A DNA stretch of 64,000 bases from Blautia sp. XA-2221 (GCF_028767025.1 NZ_JAJQXX010000014.1:23052-87051); one strand, 5' to 3'. Shown: positions 17,339 through 27,945, counted from the first letter of the stretch. The notes: generated from the letters alone by a model not told the origin. A program made the numbers and translations.

Positions 17339-18421
17339 TCACACTGCTGCCGCGATCAAATCTCCCATTTCTTCGGTTCCTACCGGCATACATCCTTCTG
17401 ACATAATATCGCATGTCCGGTATCCGTCTGCAAGAACCTTCTGTACTGCCATTTCCACTGCGTCTGCTTCCTTATCCAAATCAAGAGAATATCGGAGCAT
17501 CATGGCTGCGGAAAGAATAGTCGCAACAGGATTTGCCTTATTCTGTCCGGCAATATCCGGCGCAGAACCGTGGCTGGGCTCATAAAGCCCGAATTTTGTA
17601 TCATTCAGACTTGCTGAAGAAAGCATTCCGATAGAACCGGTTACCATGCTCGCCTCATCAGAAAGAATATCTCCAAACATATTCTCTGTAAGGATCACAT
17701 CAAACTGTCCCGGATTATGGACAAGCTGCATAGCGCAGTTGTCTACCAGCATATGCTCCAGAGTAACCTCCGGATAATCCTTTGCCACCTCTTCCACAAC
17801 TTTTCTCCAAAGTCGGGAAGAATCCAGTACATTTGCCTTATCTACACTTGTCACCTTTTTCCTTCTCTTCATTGCAATATCAAAAGCTTTTACTGCAATA
17901 CGGCGGATTTCATTTTCGTTATAGGAAAGTGTATCAATGGCTGTTTCTATTCCATTTTCCTCAACCGTTTTTCTTTCCCCGAAATAAAGGCCTCCGGTAA
18001 GCTCTCTGACAATGATCATGTCAAATCCTTCTCCTATAACCTCTTCTTTCAGTGGGCAGGCTGCCTTCAGTTCCTGATACAGGTATGCAGGACGAAGATT
18101 TGCAAAAAGATTCAGCTCCTTGCGGATTGCCAGCAGTCCTGCCTCCGGGCGTCTGGACGGCTCCAGTCTGTACCAGGGAGAAGTCTTTGCATCTCCTCCA
18201 ATAGAGCCCATCAGAACCGCATCTGAAGCCTTTGCAGTTTCTACTGCTTCCTCTGTCAGCGGAACTCCATGTGCATCAATGGATGCGCCACCTAACAAAA
18301 CCTCTGAGTATATAAATTTATGACCGTATCTGCTGCAGACAGCATCCAGAACTTTCCTGGCCTCTCTTACAATTTCCGGTCCAATCCCATCTCCGGGGAT
18401 CAATGCAATCCTGTATTCCAT
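17339..18421 (-). CDS. leuB: 3-isopropylmalate dehydrogenase
   Basis: 360 residues. It begins [16 protein letters not shown] and shows the catalytic/metal segments [27 protein letters not shown] and the NAD segment [18 protein letters not shown]. It oxidatively decarboxylates 3-isopropylmalate in leucine synthesis. It is the first gene of the operon and has a good promoter about 65-90 nt upstream. AAGGAA lies almost directly before the ATG, an unusually short spacing. leuA and leuCD are not in the window. Confidence 0.94.
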   Translation of the reverse strand: MEYRIALIPGDGIGPEIVREARKVLDAVCSRYGHKFIYSEVLLGGASIDAHGVPLTEEAVETAKASDAVLMGSIGGDAKTSPWYRLEPSRRPEAGLLAIRKELNLFANLRPAYLYQELKAACPLKEEVIGEGFDMIIVRELTGGLYFGERKTVEENGIETAIDTLSYNENEIRRIAVKAFDIAMKRRKKVTSVDKANVLDSSRLWRKVVEEVAKDYPEVTLEHMLVDNCAMQLVHNPGQFDVILTENMFGDILSDEASMVTGSIGMLSSASLNDTKFGLYEPSHGSAPDIAGQNKANPVATILSAAMMLRYSLDLDKEADAVEMAVQKVLADGYRTCDIMSEGCMPVGTEEMGDLIAAAV

Positions 18422-18485
18422 TTCCTTATTTTCTTTTTCCGCAGAAAACTACCCTGCAGACCCCTTTCCTTTTTGGATTGTTACT

Positions 18486-18514
18486 ATAATAACGCACTTT
18501 GCAGAAGAATTCAA
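18486..18514 (-). promoter_or_regulatory. promoter of leuB-ilvD-ilvB-serC-serA
   Basis: Minus strand: -35 TTGAAT (18509-18514), a 17-nt spacer and -10 TATTAT (18486-18491). The leader is only ~60 nt, too short for a T-box. Confidence 0.7.
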
Positions 18515-18610
18515 CCTGTTAAAGCGAAAAAGTTATATATAAATACTGTCTTAGTTTGTGTCATTCAGACTATATCTGCTAAAACGCTTTATTTTAGAGC
18601 AATTTCCAGC

Positions 18611-18646
18611 AAAAAATAAGCACCGGTCACCCGGTGCTTATTTTTT
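18611..18646 (-). terminator. terminator after yajC
   Basis: AATAAGCACCGG (18615-18626) and CCGGTGCTTATT (18631-18642) form a 12-bp stem with a 4-nt loop. Six T follow on the minus strand, directly after the yajC stop. Confidence 0.9.
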
Positions 18647-18648
18647 CA

Positions 18649-18948
18649 TTATGCAGTTGCCTGCTCTGCTTTTTCTACTTCTGCAATTGCCTGTTTTCTC
18701 ATAGGAATACGGCAGTTTTTGTTGTTTCCAAACTCTACAATAACGTCTTCTTCTGTCATGTCAATAACAACACCGTAGAAACCGCTTGTTGTTACAACGC
18801 TGTCGCCTACTTCCATACTGTTCAGCATAGCCTGAAGTCTTTTCTGCTCTTTTTTCTGAGGGCGGATCATCAGGAAATACATGATTCCAAAAATGATCAC
18901 CATCCATATGAGCATCATACCCATACTTGCAGCTCCGCTTGCTTCCAT
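18649..18948 (-). CDS. yajC: preprotein translocase subunit YajC
   Basis: 99 residues. One membrane helix (LIWMVIIFGIMYFLMIRP) is followed by the cytoplasmic YajC signature QKKEQKRLQAMLNSMEVGDSV and a small beta domain. YajC associates with SecDF in the Sec translocon. AGGAGG precedes the ATG. It follows tgt, as in the tgt-yajC-secDF arrangement of many bacteria, but here secDF lies ~40 kb away on the same strand. It has its own promoter in the gap after tgt. Confidence 0.92.
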   Translation of the reverse strand: MEASGAASMGMMLIWMVIIFGIMYFLMIRPQKKEQKRLQAMLNSMEVGDSVVTTSGFYGVVIDMTEEDVIVEFGNNKNCRIPMRKQAIAEVEKAEQATA

Positions 18949-19009
18949 TTTGTTTCCTCCTGTTTTCTGACTGTCTTACCTGCTTCCCTGTCCGGAAACA
19001 TTATAACAT

Positions 19010-19038
19010 ATCATACACAAAAATAAAAATTTCTTCAA
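19010..19038 (-). promoter_or_regulatory. promoter of yajC
   Basis: Minus strand: -35 TTGAAG (19033-19038), a 17-nt spacer and -10 TATGAT (19010-19015). Confidence 0.65.
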
Positions 19039-19084
19039 GTGTTTTTGTTGTTTTTTTCTATTTCTACATTTTATTTATACAGTT

Positions 19085-20221
19085 TTATTCTCCCCTGAGG
19101 AAGCCCTCCAGACGCATTTTCTTATATTCTGCAAATCTGCCCTCATCAAGGGCTTCTCTGATCTCCTCCATCATGTGATTATAGAAATACAGATTATGAA
19201 GAACACAAAGACGCATTCCCAGCATTTCCTTTGCTTTCAGAAGATGACGGATATAGGCTCTGCTGTAATGACGGCAGGCAGGACACTGGCATCCCTCTTC
19301 TATAGGTCTTGTATCCAGTTCATATTTTGCATTGAACATATTCATTTTTCCATGATTGGTGTACACATGGCCATGACGTCCGTTTCTGCTTGGATATACG
19401 CAGTCAAAGAAATCCACACCTCTGTCCACACCTTCAAGAATATTGGCAGGCGTTCCCACTCCCATCAGATAAGTAGGTTTATCCTGAGGCAGATACGGAA
19501 CTACCGCATCCAGGATCCGATACATTTCTTCGTGGGTTTCTCCTACTGCAAGTCCGCCTACCGCATAGCCGTCCAAATCCATTTTTGCAATTTCTTTTGC
19601 ATGCTCGATACGGATATCTTCATAAATCGCGCCCTGATTGATACCAAAAAGAAGCTGATCTTTATTGATAGTATCCGGAAGGCTGTTCAGCCTTGCCATT
19701 TCTGTTTTACATCTGGCAAGCCATCTAGTAGTTCTCTCTACTGATTTCTGCACATAATCTCTGTCTGCAACACTGCTTGGACATTCATCAAAGGCCATGG
19801 CAATGGTGGAGGCAAGATTGGACTGGATCTGCATACTTTCCTCCGGTCCCATAAAGATTTTGTGTCCGTCAATATGAGACTGAAAATGAACACCTTCCTC
19901 CTTGATCTTACGGAGCTTGGAAAGTGAAAATACCTGGAATCCGCCGGAATCGGTCAGGATCGGTTTGTCCCATACCATGAACTTGTGAAGTCCGCCAAGC
20001 TGTTTTACCACCTTATCACCAGGGCGCACATGAAGATGATAGGTATTGGAAAGCTCTACCTGAGTTCCAATCTCATGAAGATCCATTGTGGACACTGCGC
20101 CTTTAATGGCACCGATGGTTCCTACATTCATAAATACAGGGGTCTGTATTGTGCCGTGGACCGTATGAAACTCTGCCCTTTTTGCACGCCCCTCTGTTTT
20201 CAGCAACTTATATTCTGCCAT
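19085..20221 (-). CDS. tgt: queuine tRNA-ribosyltransferase
   Basis: 378 residues. It has the catalytic segments LTDSGGFQVFSL and VDFFDCVYPSRNGRHG and the zinc site CQCPACRHYSRAYIRHLL...LHN. It exchanges guanine-34 for preQ1 (bacterial queuosine route) in tRNAs with GUN anticodons. AGAGG precedes the ATG. The gene has its own promoter and lies upstream of yajC with a 136-nt gap. Confidence 0.95.
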   Translation of the reverse strand: MAEYKLLKTEGRAKRAEFHTVHGTIQTPVFMNVGTIGAIKGAVSTMDLHEIGTQVELSNTYHLHVRPGDKVVKQLGGLHKFMVWDKPILTDSGGFQVFSLSKLRKIKEEGVHFQSHIDGHKIFMGPEESMQIQSNLASTIAMAFDECPSSVADRDYVQKSVERTTRWLARCKTEMARLNSLPDTINKDQLLFGINQGAIYEDIRIEHAKEIAKMDLDGYAVGGLAVGETHEEMYRILDAVVPYLPQDKPTYLMGVGTPANILEGVDRGVDFFDCVYPSRNGRHGHVYTNHGKMNMFNAKYELDTRPIEEGCQCPACRHYSRAYIRHLLKAKEMLGMRLCVLHNLYFYNHMMEEIREALDEGRFAEYKKMRLEGFLRGE

Positions 20222-20264
20222 ATTTCTGTTTCCTCTTTCTGCGGTAAAATTTTTACTGTTTTTC

Positions 20265-20293
20265 AGTATAACTTGTATTGCATAAAAAGTAAA
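20265..20293 (-). promoter_or_regulatory. promoter of tgt
   Basis: Minus strand: -35 TTTACT (20288-20293), a 17-nt spacer and -10 TATACT (20265-20270). Confidence 0.65.
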
Positions 20294-20569
20294 GTACGCA
20301 GCCAGAGGAAATCCGGCTGTTTATACTGTGATAGATTGCATGATCTAAACAGCTGATATATTTTCACATATTAAAATCAGATTATTTTTATCTGTTTTTC
20401 AGAATCCCACACCTGTTTACCCTTACAAATTGTGAAAGTTATACATTGTCATTTTAAAAACTTTGTCGTATAATGTTACGGAATCTTTATCTTATTGTTT
20501 ACTTATAATAAGAAAGAATATTTGACAGATCTACAACAGATACGACACGAGGAGGCTGACTCACATTTT
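20294..20569. other. divergent tgt / activase intergenic region
   Basis: Part of a 348-nt gap. Apart from the two listed promoters it contains an AT-rich stretch with no ORF that has a ribosome binding site and no recognised structured RNA. Confidence 0.4.
20446..20474 (+). promoter_or_regulatory. promoter of the tandem activase gene
   Basis: -35 TTGTCA (20446-20451), a 17-nt spacer and a perfect -10 TATAAT (20469-20474). Confidence 0.75.
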
Positions 20570-23500
20570 ATGAATACATATACATTAGGAATTGATATCG
20601 GATCTACCACCGTAAAAATCGCGATTCTTGATGAAAATCAAACCCTGTTGTTTGCCGATTATCAAAGACATTTTGCAAACATTCAGGAAACTCTGGCCGA
20701 TCTTCTCCAGAAAGCATATGATAAGCTTGGCGAATGTACCCTGCAGCCGGTGATCACCGGTTCCGGAGGTCTGACTCTTGCCAATCATCTGGAAATCCCG
20801 TTTGTCCAGGAAGTGATCGCTGTTTCCTCCTCCCTGCAGACAATGGCTCCACAGACAGACGTTGCCATTGAGCTTGGCGGTGAGGATGCCAAGATCATTT
20901 ACTTTGAAGGTGGAAATATCGAACAGCGTATGAACGGGATCTGTGCCGGCGGTACAGGATCCTTTATCGATCAGATGGCATCCCTGCTTCAGACAGATGC
21001 CCCTGGTCTGAATGAATTCGCAAAAAATTATAAAGCCCTTTATCCCATTGCAGCCCGCTGCGGTGTTTTTGCAAAAACAGATATCCAGCCGCTGATCAAC
21101 GAGGGCGCTACAAAAGAGGATCTTTCTGCTTCTATTTTTCAGGCAGTTGTCAACCAGACTATTTCCGGTCTTGCCTGCGGCAAGCCCATCAGAGGTCATG
21201 TTGCATTTCTGGGAGGCCCTCTGCACTTTTTGTCAGAGCTGAAGGCTGCTTTTATCCGAACTCTGAAGCTGGATGAGGAACACACCATTGTTCCGGAAAA
21301 TTCTCATCTTTTTGCAGCCATTGGCTCTGCCCTCAATGCGAAAAAAGAAATAGAAGTTTCTCTCACAGACCTGAAAGACCGGCTCCGTCATTCCATTAAG
21401 CTTGATTTTGAAGTCGAACGCATGGAACCTCTTTTTTCTTCAGAAGAGGATTATCAGGAATTTACAGAGCGACAGAGCTCTTATCGGGTAGCCACCGGCG
21501 ATCTTTCCACTTACAGTGGAAACTGCTATCTTGGCATTGACGCCGGCAGCACCACCACAAAAACTGCTCTTGTAGGCGAAGACGGAAGTCTTCTTTACTC
21601 CTTTTACAGCAGCAACAACGGAAGCCCTCTGAATACTGCCATCCGCTCTATCCAGGAAATCTACTCACAGCTGCCAAAGGATGCCCATATCGCCTATGCC
21701 TGTTCCACAGGATACGGAGAAGCTCTGATCAAAGCGGCTCTTCTGCTTGACGAGGGAGAGGTGGAAACAGTTTCCCATTATTATGCTGCCGCTTTTTTTG
21801 ACCCCCAGGTAGACTGCATCCTTGATATCGGCGGACAGGATATGAAGTGTATCAAGATCAAAAATCAGACTGTGGACAGTGTGCAGCTCAATGAAGCCTG
21901 CTCTTCCGGGTGCGGTTCCTTTATTGAAACTTTTGCAAAATCTCTGAACTACAGCGTACAGGACTTTGCAAAAGCAGCTCTTTTTGCAGAACATCCGATT
22001 GATCTTGGAACAAGATGTACGGTATTTATGAATTCCAAGGTAAAGCAGGCCCAGAAGGAAGGTGCAGAGGTTTCTGATATTTCTGCCGGACTTGCCTATT
22101 CGGTTATCAAAAATGCTCTTTATAAAGTAATCAAGGTTTCCGATGCCTCTGAGCTTGGAAAACATATTGTGGTTCAGGGCGGAACCTTTTATAACGATGC
22201 AGTTCTCAGAAGCTTCGAAAAAATTGCCGACTGCCATGCAATCCGTCCTGATATTGCAGGAATCATGGGAGCTTTCGGCGCTGCTCTGATTGCCAGGGAA
22301 CGCTATGAGGAAGGCAAAGAAACAACCATGCTTCCTATTGAAAAGATCAATTCCCTAAAATACACAACCTCCATGGCAAACTGTCGGGGCTGCACCAATA
22401 ACTGCCGTCTTACCATCAACAAATTCAGCGGAGGACGTCAGTTTGTCAGCGGAAACCGATGCGAACGCGGAATCGGCAAAGAAAAAAACAAAGAGCATAT
22501 TCCAAACCTTTACGAGTACAAGTATAAGAGAATTTTCTCCTATGAACCCCTCTCTGCGGACAAAGCAGTCCGGGGCAAAGTAGGAATTCCCCGTGTTCTT
22601 AACATGTTTGAGAATTATCCTTTCTGGTTTACTTTCTTTACAAAACTGAATTATGAAGTAGTTCTTTCGCCTACTTCCACCAGAAAGATTTATGAGCTTG
22701 GAATTGAATCCATTCCCAGTGAATCCGAATGTTATCCGGCAAAAATGGCTCACGGGCACGTAAGCTGGCTTTTAAAAAAGGGCATAAAATTTATTTTTTA
22801 TCCCTGTATTCCCTATGAGCGCAACGAGTTCCCGGATGCTGTAAACCATTACAACTGCCCAATCGTCACTTCCTATGCGGAAAATATCAAAAACAATGTA
22901 GACGAGCTTCATGATCCGGAAATTGATTTCCGTAATCCTTTTCTTGCATTTACCTCAGAGGCAGTGCTTACTGACCGTCTTGTAGAGGTTTTTAAAGAGT
23001 TGCCCGCTCAGGAGGTAAAAGACGCTGCCCATGCTGCCTGGGAAGAACTGGCAGCCGCCCGCAGAGATATTGAGAAAAAGGGTGAAGAAACTCTGGAATA
23101 CCTGAAAAAAACAGGACGCAGGGGCATTGTCCTGGCAGGCCGTCCCTACCACATTGACCCGGAAATCCATCACGGTATCCCGGATCTTATCAACAGCTAC
23201 GGACTTGCTGTTCTTACAGAGGATTCCATTTCCCATCTGGCAGACATTGAGCGTCCGATCCGAGTCAATGACCAGTGGATGTATCATTCCCGCCTTTATG
23301 CTGCTGCCAGCTTTGTAAAAACAAGGGAGGATCTTGATCTGATCCAGCTGAATTCCTTTGGCTGCGGTCTGGATGCTGTTACAACCGATGAAGTATATGA
23401 AATCCTGGACGGAAGCGGCAAGATCTACACCTGTCTGAAAATTGACGAGGTAAACAATCTTGGCGCAGCCCGCATCCGTATCCGTTCTCTTCTGGCAGCC

Positions 23501-24799
23501 ATCCGCGCCAAAGAAAAGCAGAACAGAAAACGGGATATCCGGTCCTCTGCCATAGAAAAGGTTGTTTTTACAAAAGAGATGAAAAAGGACTATACTATTC
23601 TCTGCCCGCAGATGTCGCCATTTCATTTCAGTATTCTTCAGGCAGCCTTTAATTCCTGCGGATACAATCTGGAGGTTCTTCCAAACGATAACAAAGGCGC
23701 TGTGGATGTTGGACTGAAATATGTAAACAATGATGCCTGCTATCCTTCCCTAATCGTTGTAGGACAGATTATGGATGCTCTTTTATCCGGCAAATATGAT
23801 CTGGACAAAACAGCCGTTATTATGACTCAGACGGGAGGCGGCTGCCGCGCTTCCAACTATATCGGATTTATCCGCCGTGCGCTGAAAAAAGCCGATATGG
23901 AGCAGGTTCCTGTCATCTCTCTGAATCTGAGCGGTCTGGAAAGCAATCCGGGATTTAAGCTGACTCTTCCTCTGGTAAAAAAAATATGCTACGGAGCCGT
24001 GTTCGGAGATCTTCTTATGAAATGCGTTTACCGAATGCGTCCTTATGAACAGGAAAAGGGCATTGTAAACCGGAAGCACAAAATATGGGAGCAGCGGGTA
24101 ATTTCTTTCCTTCAGGGAGGAAGCATCAGCCACAACCAGTTCAAAAAAATGTGTCGTGAACTGGTTTACGAATTTGATATGATCCCAATTACCGGAGAGC
24201 GCAAGCCTCGGGTTGGAATCGTAGGGGAAATCCTGGTAAAATTCCTGCCCGCTGCAAACAACCATCTTGCCGAGCTTTTGGAGGCAGAAGGCGCAGAGGC
24301 AGTATGTCCCGATCTGATCGACTTTATCAGCTACTGTTTCTTTAACCAGAATTTCAAATCCGATTATCTTGGATTTAAGAAATCAAAGGCAACTGTTGCC
24401 AACTGGGGAATCAAAGGTATTGACTGGCTCCGCAAAGCCGCAGATGAAGCGCTTGAACAAAGCCGTCATTTTTCCTCTTCTGCGGATATCCGACAGCTTG
24501 CAGAAATGGCTTCTCCTATTGTTTCTCCGGGAAATCAGACCGGGGAGGGCTGGTTCCTGACCGGAGAAATGCTGGAACTGATCAACGGCGGTGTTCCTAA
24601 TATTGTTTGTATCCAGCCTTTTGGCTGTCTGCCAAACCATATTGTAGGAAAGGGCGTTATCAAAGAGATCCGCCGCAGACATCCAAAAGCAAATATTGTT
24701 GCTATTGACTACGATCCGGGCGCCAGTGAGGTAAATCAGCTAAACCGTATCAAGCTTATGCTTTCTACTGCTGTAAAAAATATGGAAAAAGAAGTGTAA
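20570..24799 (+). CDS. tandem BcrAD/BadFG-type acyl-CoA dehydratase activase (fused, large)
   Basis: 1409 residues from the ATG at 20570, which has GAGGAGG 14 nt upstream; an upstream TTG frame start has no such site. There are two ASKHA ATPase domains in tandem. The first has [11 protein letters not shown] and [12 protein letters not shown]; the second has [11 protein letters not shown] and [10 protein letters not shown]. Cysteines in CAGGTG..RCGVF and CSSGCG..RCTVF can hold the bridging [4Fe-4S] of HgdC-type activators. Next come a Cys-rich segment [10 protein letters not shown]...NRCERG and a long DUF2229/HgdB-like C-terminal region with further cysteines. Activators of this class feed low-potential electrons to 2-hydroxyacyl-CoA dehydratases by ATP hydrolysis. 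No dehydratase subunits are adjacent, so the target is unknown. Confidence 0.85.
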   Translation: MNTYTLGIDIGSTTVKIAILDENQTLLFADYQRHFANIQETLADLLQKAYDKLGECTLQPVITGSGGLTLANHLEIPFVQEVIAVSSSLQTMAPQTDVAIELGGEDAKIIYFEGGNIEQRMNGICAGGTGSFIDQMASLLQTDAPGLNEFAKNYKALYPIAARCGVFAKTDIQPLINEGATKEDLSASIFQAVVNQTISGLACGKPIRGHVAFLGGPLHFLSELKAAFIRTLKLDEEHTIVPENSHLFAAIGSALNAKKEIEVSLTDLKDRLRHSIKLDFEVERMEPLFSSEEDYQEFTERQSSYRVATGDLSTYSGNCYLGIDAGSTTTKTALVGEDGSLLYSFYSSNNGSPLNTAIRSIQEIYSQLPKDAHIAYACSTGYGEALIKAALLLDEGEVETVSHYYAAAFFDPQVDCILDIGGQDMKCIKIKNQTVDSVQLNEACSSGCGSFIETFAKSLNYSVQDFAKAALFAEHPIDLGTRCTVFMNSKVKQAQKEGAEVSDISAGLAYSVIKNALYKVIKVSDASELGKHIVVQGGTFYNDAVLRSFEKIADCHAIRPDIAGIMGAFGAALIARERYEEGKETTMLPIEKINSLKYTTSMANCRGCTNNCRLTINKFSGGRQFVSGNRCERGIGKEKNKEHIPNLYEYKYKRIFSYEPLSADKAVRGKVGIPRVLNMFENYPFWFTFFTKLNYEVVLSPTSTRKIYELGIESIPSESECYPAKMAHGHVSWLLKKGIKFIFYPCIPYERNEFPDAVNHYNCPIVTSYAENIKNNVDELHDPEIDFRNPFLAFTSEAVLTDRLVEVFKELPAQEVKDAAHAAWEELAAARRDIEKKGEETLEYLKKTGRRGIVLAGRPYHIDPEIHHGIPDLINSYGLAVLTEDSISHLADIERPIRVNDQWMYHSRLYAAASFVKTREDLDLIQLNSFGCGLDAVTTDEVYEILDGSGKIYTCLKIDEVNNLGAARIRIRSLLAAIRAKEKQNRKRDIRSSAIEKVVFTKEMKKDYTILCPQMSPFHFSILQAAFNSCGYNLEVLPNDNKGAVDVGLKYVNNDACYPSLIVVGQIMDALLSGKYDLDKTAVIMTQTGGGCRASNYIGFIRRALKKADMEQVPVISLNLSGLESNPGFKLTLPLVKKICYGAVFGDLLMKCVYRMRPYEQEKGIVNRKHKIWEQRVISFLQGGSISHNQFKKMCRELVYEFDMIPITGERKPRVGIVGEILVKFLPAANNHLAELLEAEGAEAVCPDLIDFISYCFFNQNFKSDYLGFKKSKATVANWGIKGIDWLRKAADEALEQSRHFSSSADIRQLAEMASPIVSPGNQTGEGWFLTGEMLELINGGVPNIVCIQPFGCLPNHIVGKGVIKEIRRRHPKANIVAIDYDPGASEVNQLNRIKLMLSTAVKNMEKEV

Positions 24800-24852
24800 C
24801 TGCCTCACTGAAACAACATTTTGTTTTATCTACGCCAACCGTATCCACATAA

Positions 24853-24905
24853 AAAAAGGGTATTTTCAGCCGGCTGCTGCCAGCTGAAAATCCCCTTTTT
24901 ATTTT
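24853..24905. terminator. bidirectional terminator
   Basis: A long stem (24853-24870 with 24883-24900) contains ATTTTCAGC and GCTGAAAAT, flanked by an A-run and a T-run. It serves both the activase gene and the convergent oxidoreductase gene. Confidence 0.85.
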
Positions 24906-24952
24906 ATTTTCTGATTCCCAAAAAGCATCTCTGTACTGCACATTTCCCGCTT

Positions 24953-27535
24953 TTAGCAGGTTGCTCCGCCTTTCAGATGTTTCTGAGCTTTGATATTCTC
25001 TTCTTTTCTGCTGAGAAGATCGTCTGCAAGAAGCTGTTCCTGTACATTTTCAAATCCCAGTCTTGCTACTGTGTCTGCAAAACGTTCTCCTGTGATACCC
25101 TGTTCACGGAACAGAAGAATTGCCTTTTCTACTATAGACAGAACCTCTTCTTTATCTGTAAATACTTTGTCCAGATAACGTCCCTGAGCAACTCGTTTAC
25201 CCCATCTTCCGCCAATGTATACGCGGAATCCGTTGGTATAATTCTCAAAGGCATGGAACGGACATTTTCCAATGCAACGTCCACAGTGATTACATGCATT
25301 TTCATCGATCACGATCTTTCCGTTTTCTACCTTCGCCACCTTGATAGGACAGTTGTTTTCTACACGGCAGATCTTGCATCCGCGGCATTTTTCCATATCT
25401 ACCAGAGGAATTCTCTGTCCGATGATACCAAGATCATTAAGGTCTGGCTTTACACAGTTGTTTGGACATCCGCCCACTGCGATCTTAAATTTGTGAGGAA
25501 GCTTAACGTCCGCATAGCCGTGGAAAAATCTTTCATGAATCTCCTCTGACAGAGCAAAGGTATCTATCAGTCCATACTGACAGGTTGTTCCCTTACAGGA
25601 TACTACCGGACGTACTTTTGAGCCGGTTCCTCCTGTTTCCAGTCCTGCCTGCATCAGATATTCACGAAGCGGTTCAATATTATCAAAAGGCACTCCCTGG
25701 ATTTCCATAGTCAGTCTGGAAGTCATGGTTACTTCTCCGCTTCCAAACATCTCTGCCGCTTCTGCAATTGTTCTGGTTTCTTCTGCAGTGATCTTTCCGT
25801 TTCTTGTGATCACACGGCCATTGAATTTGTCTGCAGTTGTCTTATCTCTTAAAAATCCAAGTGCTTTTACCCTTGTTTCCTCTTCCGGAGTTACCGCTGC
25901 CTGTATATTCTGCACCTTCACGTCATTAAAAAACAGAGAGCCTTCCAGAACTTTTGTATTTTTGTATCCATAATGACGAAGACGGTTCTGGAGGAAATAT
26001 CCTCTCTTTCCTTTTGCGCAAACAAGAAGAAGCTTTTCTTCCTTATCCAGTCCCTCAACTTCTCCGTTGACTTTTGCCAGATCCACATACACGGCTCCCC
26101 TGATCGTCGGCGCCGGACTTGCATCAATGATCTTATAGTCCTTTGCTTTGCCTGCGGCGTATTCTGCCGGTGTCATGCTTTCCATTATACCGTTGATCTT
26201 ATTTAACAGAATATAAACAACCTGGACAAAAGGATGGATTGCTGTGGAAAATGGCGGCGCATAAGCAAAATCAGCATTCTCAAAGTCTTCCAGCACTGCA
26301 CCCATATTAATTCCCATTACTGCAATGTCAACCATTTTGTCAACTGCTCCCGGACCAAACACCTGAACTCCAAGAAGCTTATGCGTTGTTTTATCTGCAA
26401 TCATTTTTGTGATAAAGAAACTGGAGTCCGGATAATAATGAGCCTTGTCATCTGTTGGCGCAAGCACTGTCACCACATCATAGCCTGCTTCTTTTGCCTG
26501 TTCCTCTGTAAGTCCGGTACGTCCGATATTTAATCCTGGAAGCTTGATCACTCCGGTTCCCAGAACGCCCGGATAGGTTTTTTCTTTTCCGGAAAGAATC
26601 TGCGCCAGTGTTCTGCCTTCCATATTGGCAGAGGATCCCATCGGAGACCACTGCGGTTTTCCTGTGATGCGGTTTGTAACCATAACACAGTCTCCTGCTG
26701 CATAAACATCCTCCAGGCTTGTTTTCATGGTATGATCCACCAGAATCGTTCCTTTGAACATTTCTATTCCGCTGTCTGTCAGAAAATCAGTATTCGGTCT
26801 GATTCCTGCTGCCATGATCAGAAGTTCACATCCCAGAACCCCTGCGGATGTTTTTACTCCTGTCACTTCGCTGTCTCCCAGGATTTCTTCTGCTTTTGTT
26901 CCGGTAATAACACGGATTCCCTCTTTCAGCAGATGCTTCTTTGCATACGCTGCCATTTCCTCATCCAGGATGTTAGGAAGGATCTGAGATGCAAAATCAA
27001 TAACCGTTACCTGGATTCCCTTTGCTTTTAGATTTTCCGCTGCCTCCAGACCAATAAAACCAGCTCCTATCACCACTGCTTTTTTTACCTGATGCTCTTC
27101 TGCATAAGAACGGATCTCAATGGCGTCATCCGGTGTACGCATTTTGAATACACCCTGTTTGTCTGTTCCCGGAACAGGAAGAACTGCCGGAGACGCTCCT
27201 ACTGCCAGAACCAGTTTGTCATAAGAACAGACTTCTTCTGTTCCTGTCTCTGTGTCACGTACGGTAAGCTGTTTCCTGTCTGCATCCAAACCGACAGCCT
27301 CTTTGCCTGTTTTTACTTCCACACCGGTCAGTCCTGCATATTTCTGAGGAGTGTTTACAATCAGTTCGTCACGACTTTCGATCAGCCCTCCCACATAATA
27401 GGGCAGACCACATCCTGCATAAGAAATATCTTTATCTTTTGTGATTACAACAACTTCCGCATTTCTGTCTTCTCTTTTTAATTTTGCTGCTGTTTTTGTT
27501 CCTGCAGCAACACCGCCTACGATTAATACTTTCAT
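24953..27535 (-). CDS. four-module oxidoreductase: CoA-disulfide-reductase-like flavoprotein + rhodanese + sulfite/nitrite-reductase-like + ferredoxin
   Basis: 860 residues. Module 1 (~1-450) is a class III pyridine-nucleotide disulfide oxidoreductase: VLIVGGVAAGTKTAAKL binds FAD and the redox Cys42 sits in SYAGCGLPYY, as in CoA-disulfide or persulfide reductases. Module 2 (~465-555) is rhodanese-like with Cys in LLLVCAKGKRGY. Module 3 (~570-700) resembles a nitrite/sulfite reductase half-domain: VSCKGTTCQYG and GGCPNNCVK give C-x4-C and C-x3-C, where siroheme enzymes normally have C-x5-C. Module 4 has two ferredoxin motifs (CRGCKICRVENNCP and CNHCGRCIGKCP). AGGAG precedes the ATG. It is cotranscribed with the upstream DUF134 gene. 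A role in sulfur or persulfide reduction is inferred; the exact reaction is unknown. Confidence 0.8.
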   Translation of the reverse strand: MKVLIVGGVAAGTKTAAKLKREDRNAEVVVITKDKDISYAGCGLPYYVGGLIESRDELIVNTPQKYAGLTGVEVKTGKEAVGLDADRKQLTVRDTETGTEEVCSYDKLVLAVGASPAVLPVPGTDKQGVFKMRTPDDAIEIRSYAEEHQVKKAVVIGAGFIGLEAAENLKAKGIQVTVIDFASQILPNILDEEMAAYAKKHLLKEGIRVITGTKAEEILGDSEVTGVKTSAGVLGCELLIMAAGIRPNTDFLTDSGIEMFKGTILVDHTMKTSLEDVYAAGDCVMVTNRITGKPQWSPMGSSANMEGRTLAQILSGKEKTYPGVLGTGVIKLPGLNIGRTGLTEEQAKEAGYDVVTVLAPTDDKAHYYPDSSFFITKMIADKTTHKLLGVQVFGPGAVDKMVDIAVMGINMGAVLEDFENADFAYAPPFSTAIHPFVQVVYILLNKINGIMESMTPAEYAAGKAKDYKIIDASPAPTIRGAVYVDLAKVNGEVEGLDKEEKLLLVCAKGKRGYFLQNRLRHYGYKNTKVLEGSLFFNDVKVQNIQAAVTPEEETRVKALGFLRDKTTADKFNGRVITRNGKITAEETRTIAEAAEMFGSGEVTMTSRLTMEIQGVPFDNIEPLREYLMQAGLETGGTGSKVRPVVSCKGTTCQYGLIDTFALSEEIHERFFHGYADVKLPHKFKIAVGGCPNNCVKPDLNDLGIIGQRIPLVDMEKCRGCKICRVENNCPIKVAKVENGKIVIDENACNHCGRCIGKCPFHAFENYTNGFRVYIGGRWGKRVAQGRYLDKVFTDKEEVLSIVEKAILLFREQGITGERFADTVARLGFENVQEQLLADDLLSRKEENIKAQKHLKGGATC

Positions 27536-27606
27536 TTTAATCTCTCCTGTTTTTAAAATGGGTTTGTGTATTGTATCTTTCTTTCTCTTATGTCAGCCTC
27601 TTCTTC

Positions 27607-27945
27607 CTACTGCCTGTGGCAGCAATACTTTTCATTTATACACTCCGGACGCATTGCCTCGCACACAGTGACATCCCCTCCACTGATGGTGATACTTCGT
27701 CCGTTTACCAGAGCATCTGCGATTTTCTGTCTTGCACTGTTATAAATCCTTGTTACTGTCGGACGTGAAATATCCATTTTTACGGCACACTGCTCCTGGT
27801 TCAGGTTTACAAAGTCCAGAAGCCTCATAACTTCATATTCGTCCAGCGTAAGATTTACACAGTTCTGTTCTGAAGCCCCCTTTGCGGAAAATTCAGTAAC
27901 CTTTGGTTTCGAACAGATACATCTGCACTTTTGCGGTCTTGCCAT
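27607..27945 (-). CDS. DUF134 family protein (probable DNA-binding regulator)
   Basis: 112 residues from the ATG at 27945, which has GGGGG at ideal distance; an upstream in-frame extension is not supported. It starts MARPQKCRCICSKP, with Cys residues that may bind metal or Fe-S, and then a helix-turn-helix-like core LTLDEYEVMRLLDFVNL..QEQCAVKMDISRPTVTRIYNSAR, the DUF134 hallmark. It ends with a further Cys cluster (CINEKYCC). It is the first gene of an operon with the oxidoreductase (71-nt gap). A redox or metal-responsive regulatory role is plausible but unproven. Confidence 0.8.
   Translation of the reverse strand: MARPQKCRCICSKPKVTEFSAKGASEQNCVNLTLDEYEVMRLLDFVNLNQEQCAVKMDISRPTVTRIYNSARQKIADALVNGRSITISGGDVTVCEAMRPECINEKYCCHRQ

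Noticed and set aside
18422..18610. T-box or attenuator leader for leuB
   Set aside because: The promoter leaves only about 60 nt of leader; no specifier loop or T-box sequence was seen.
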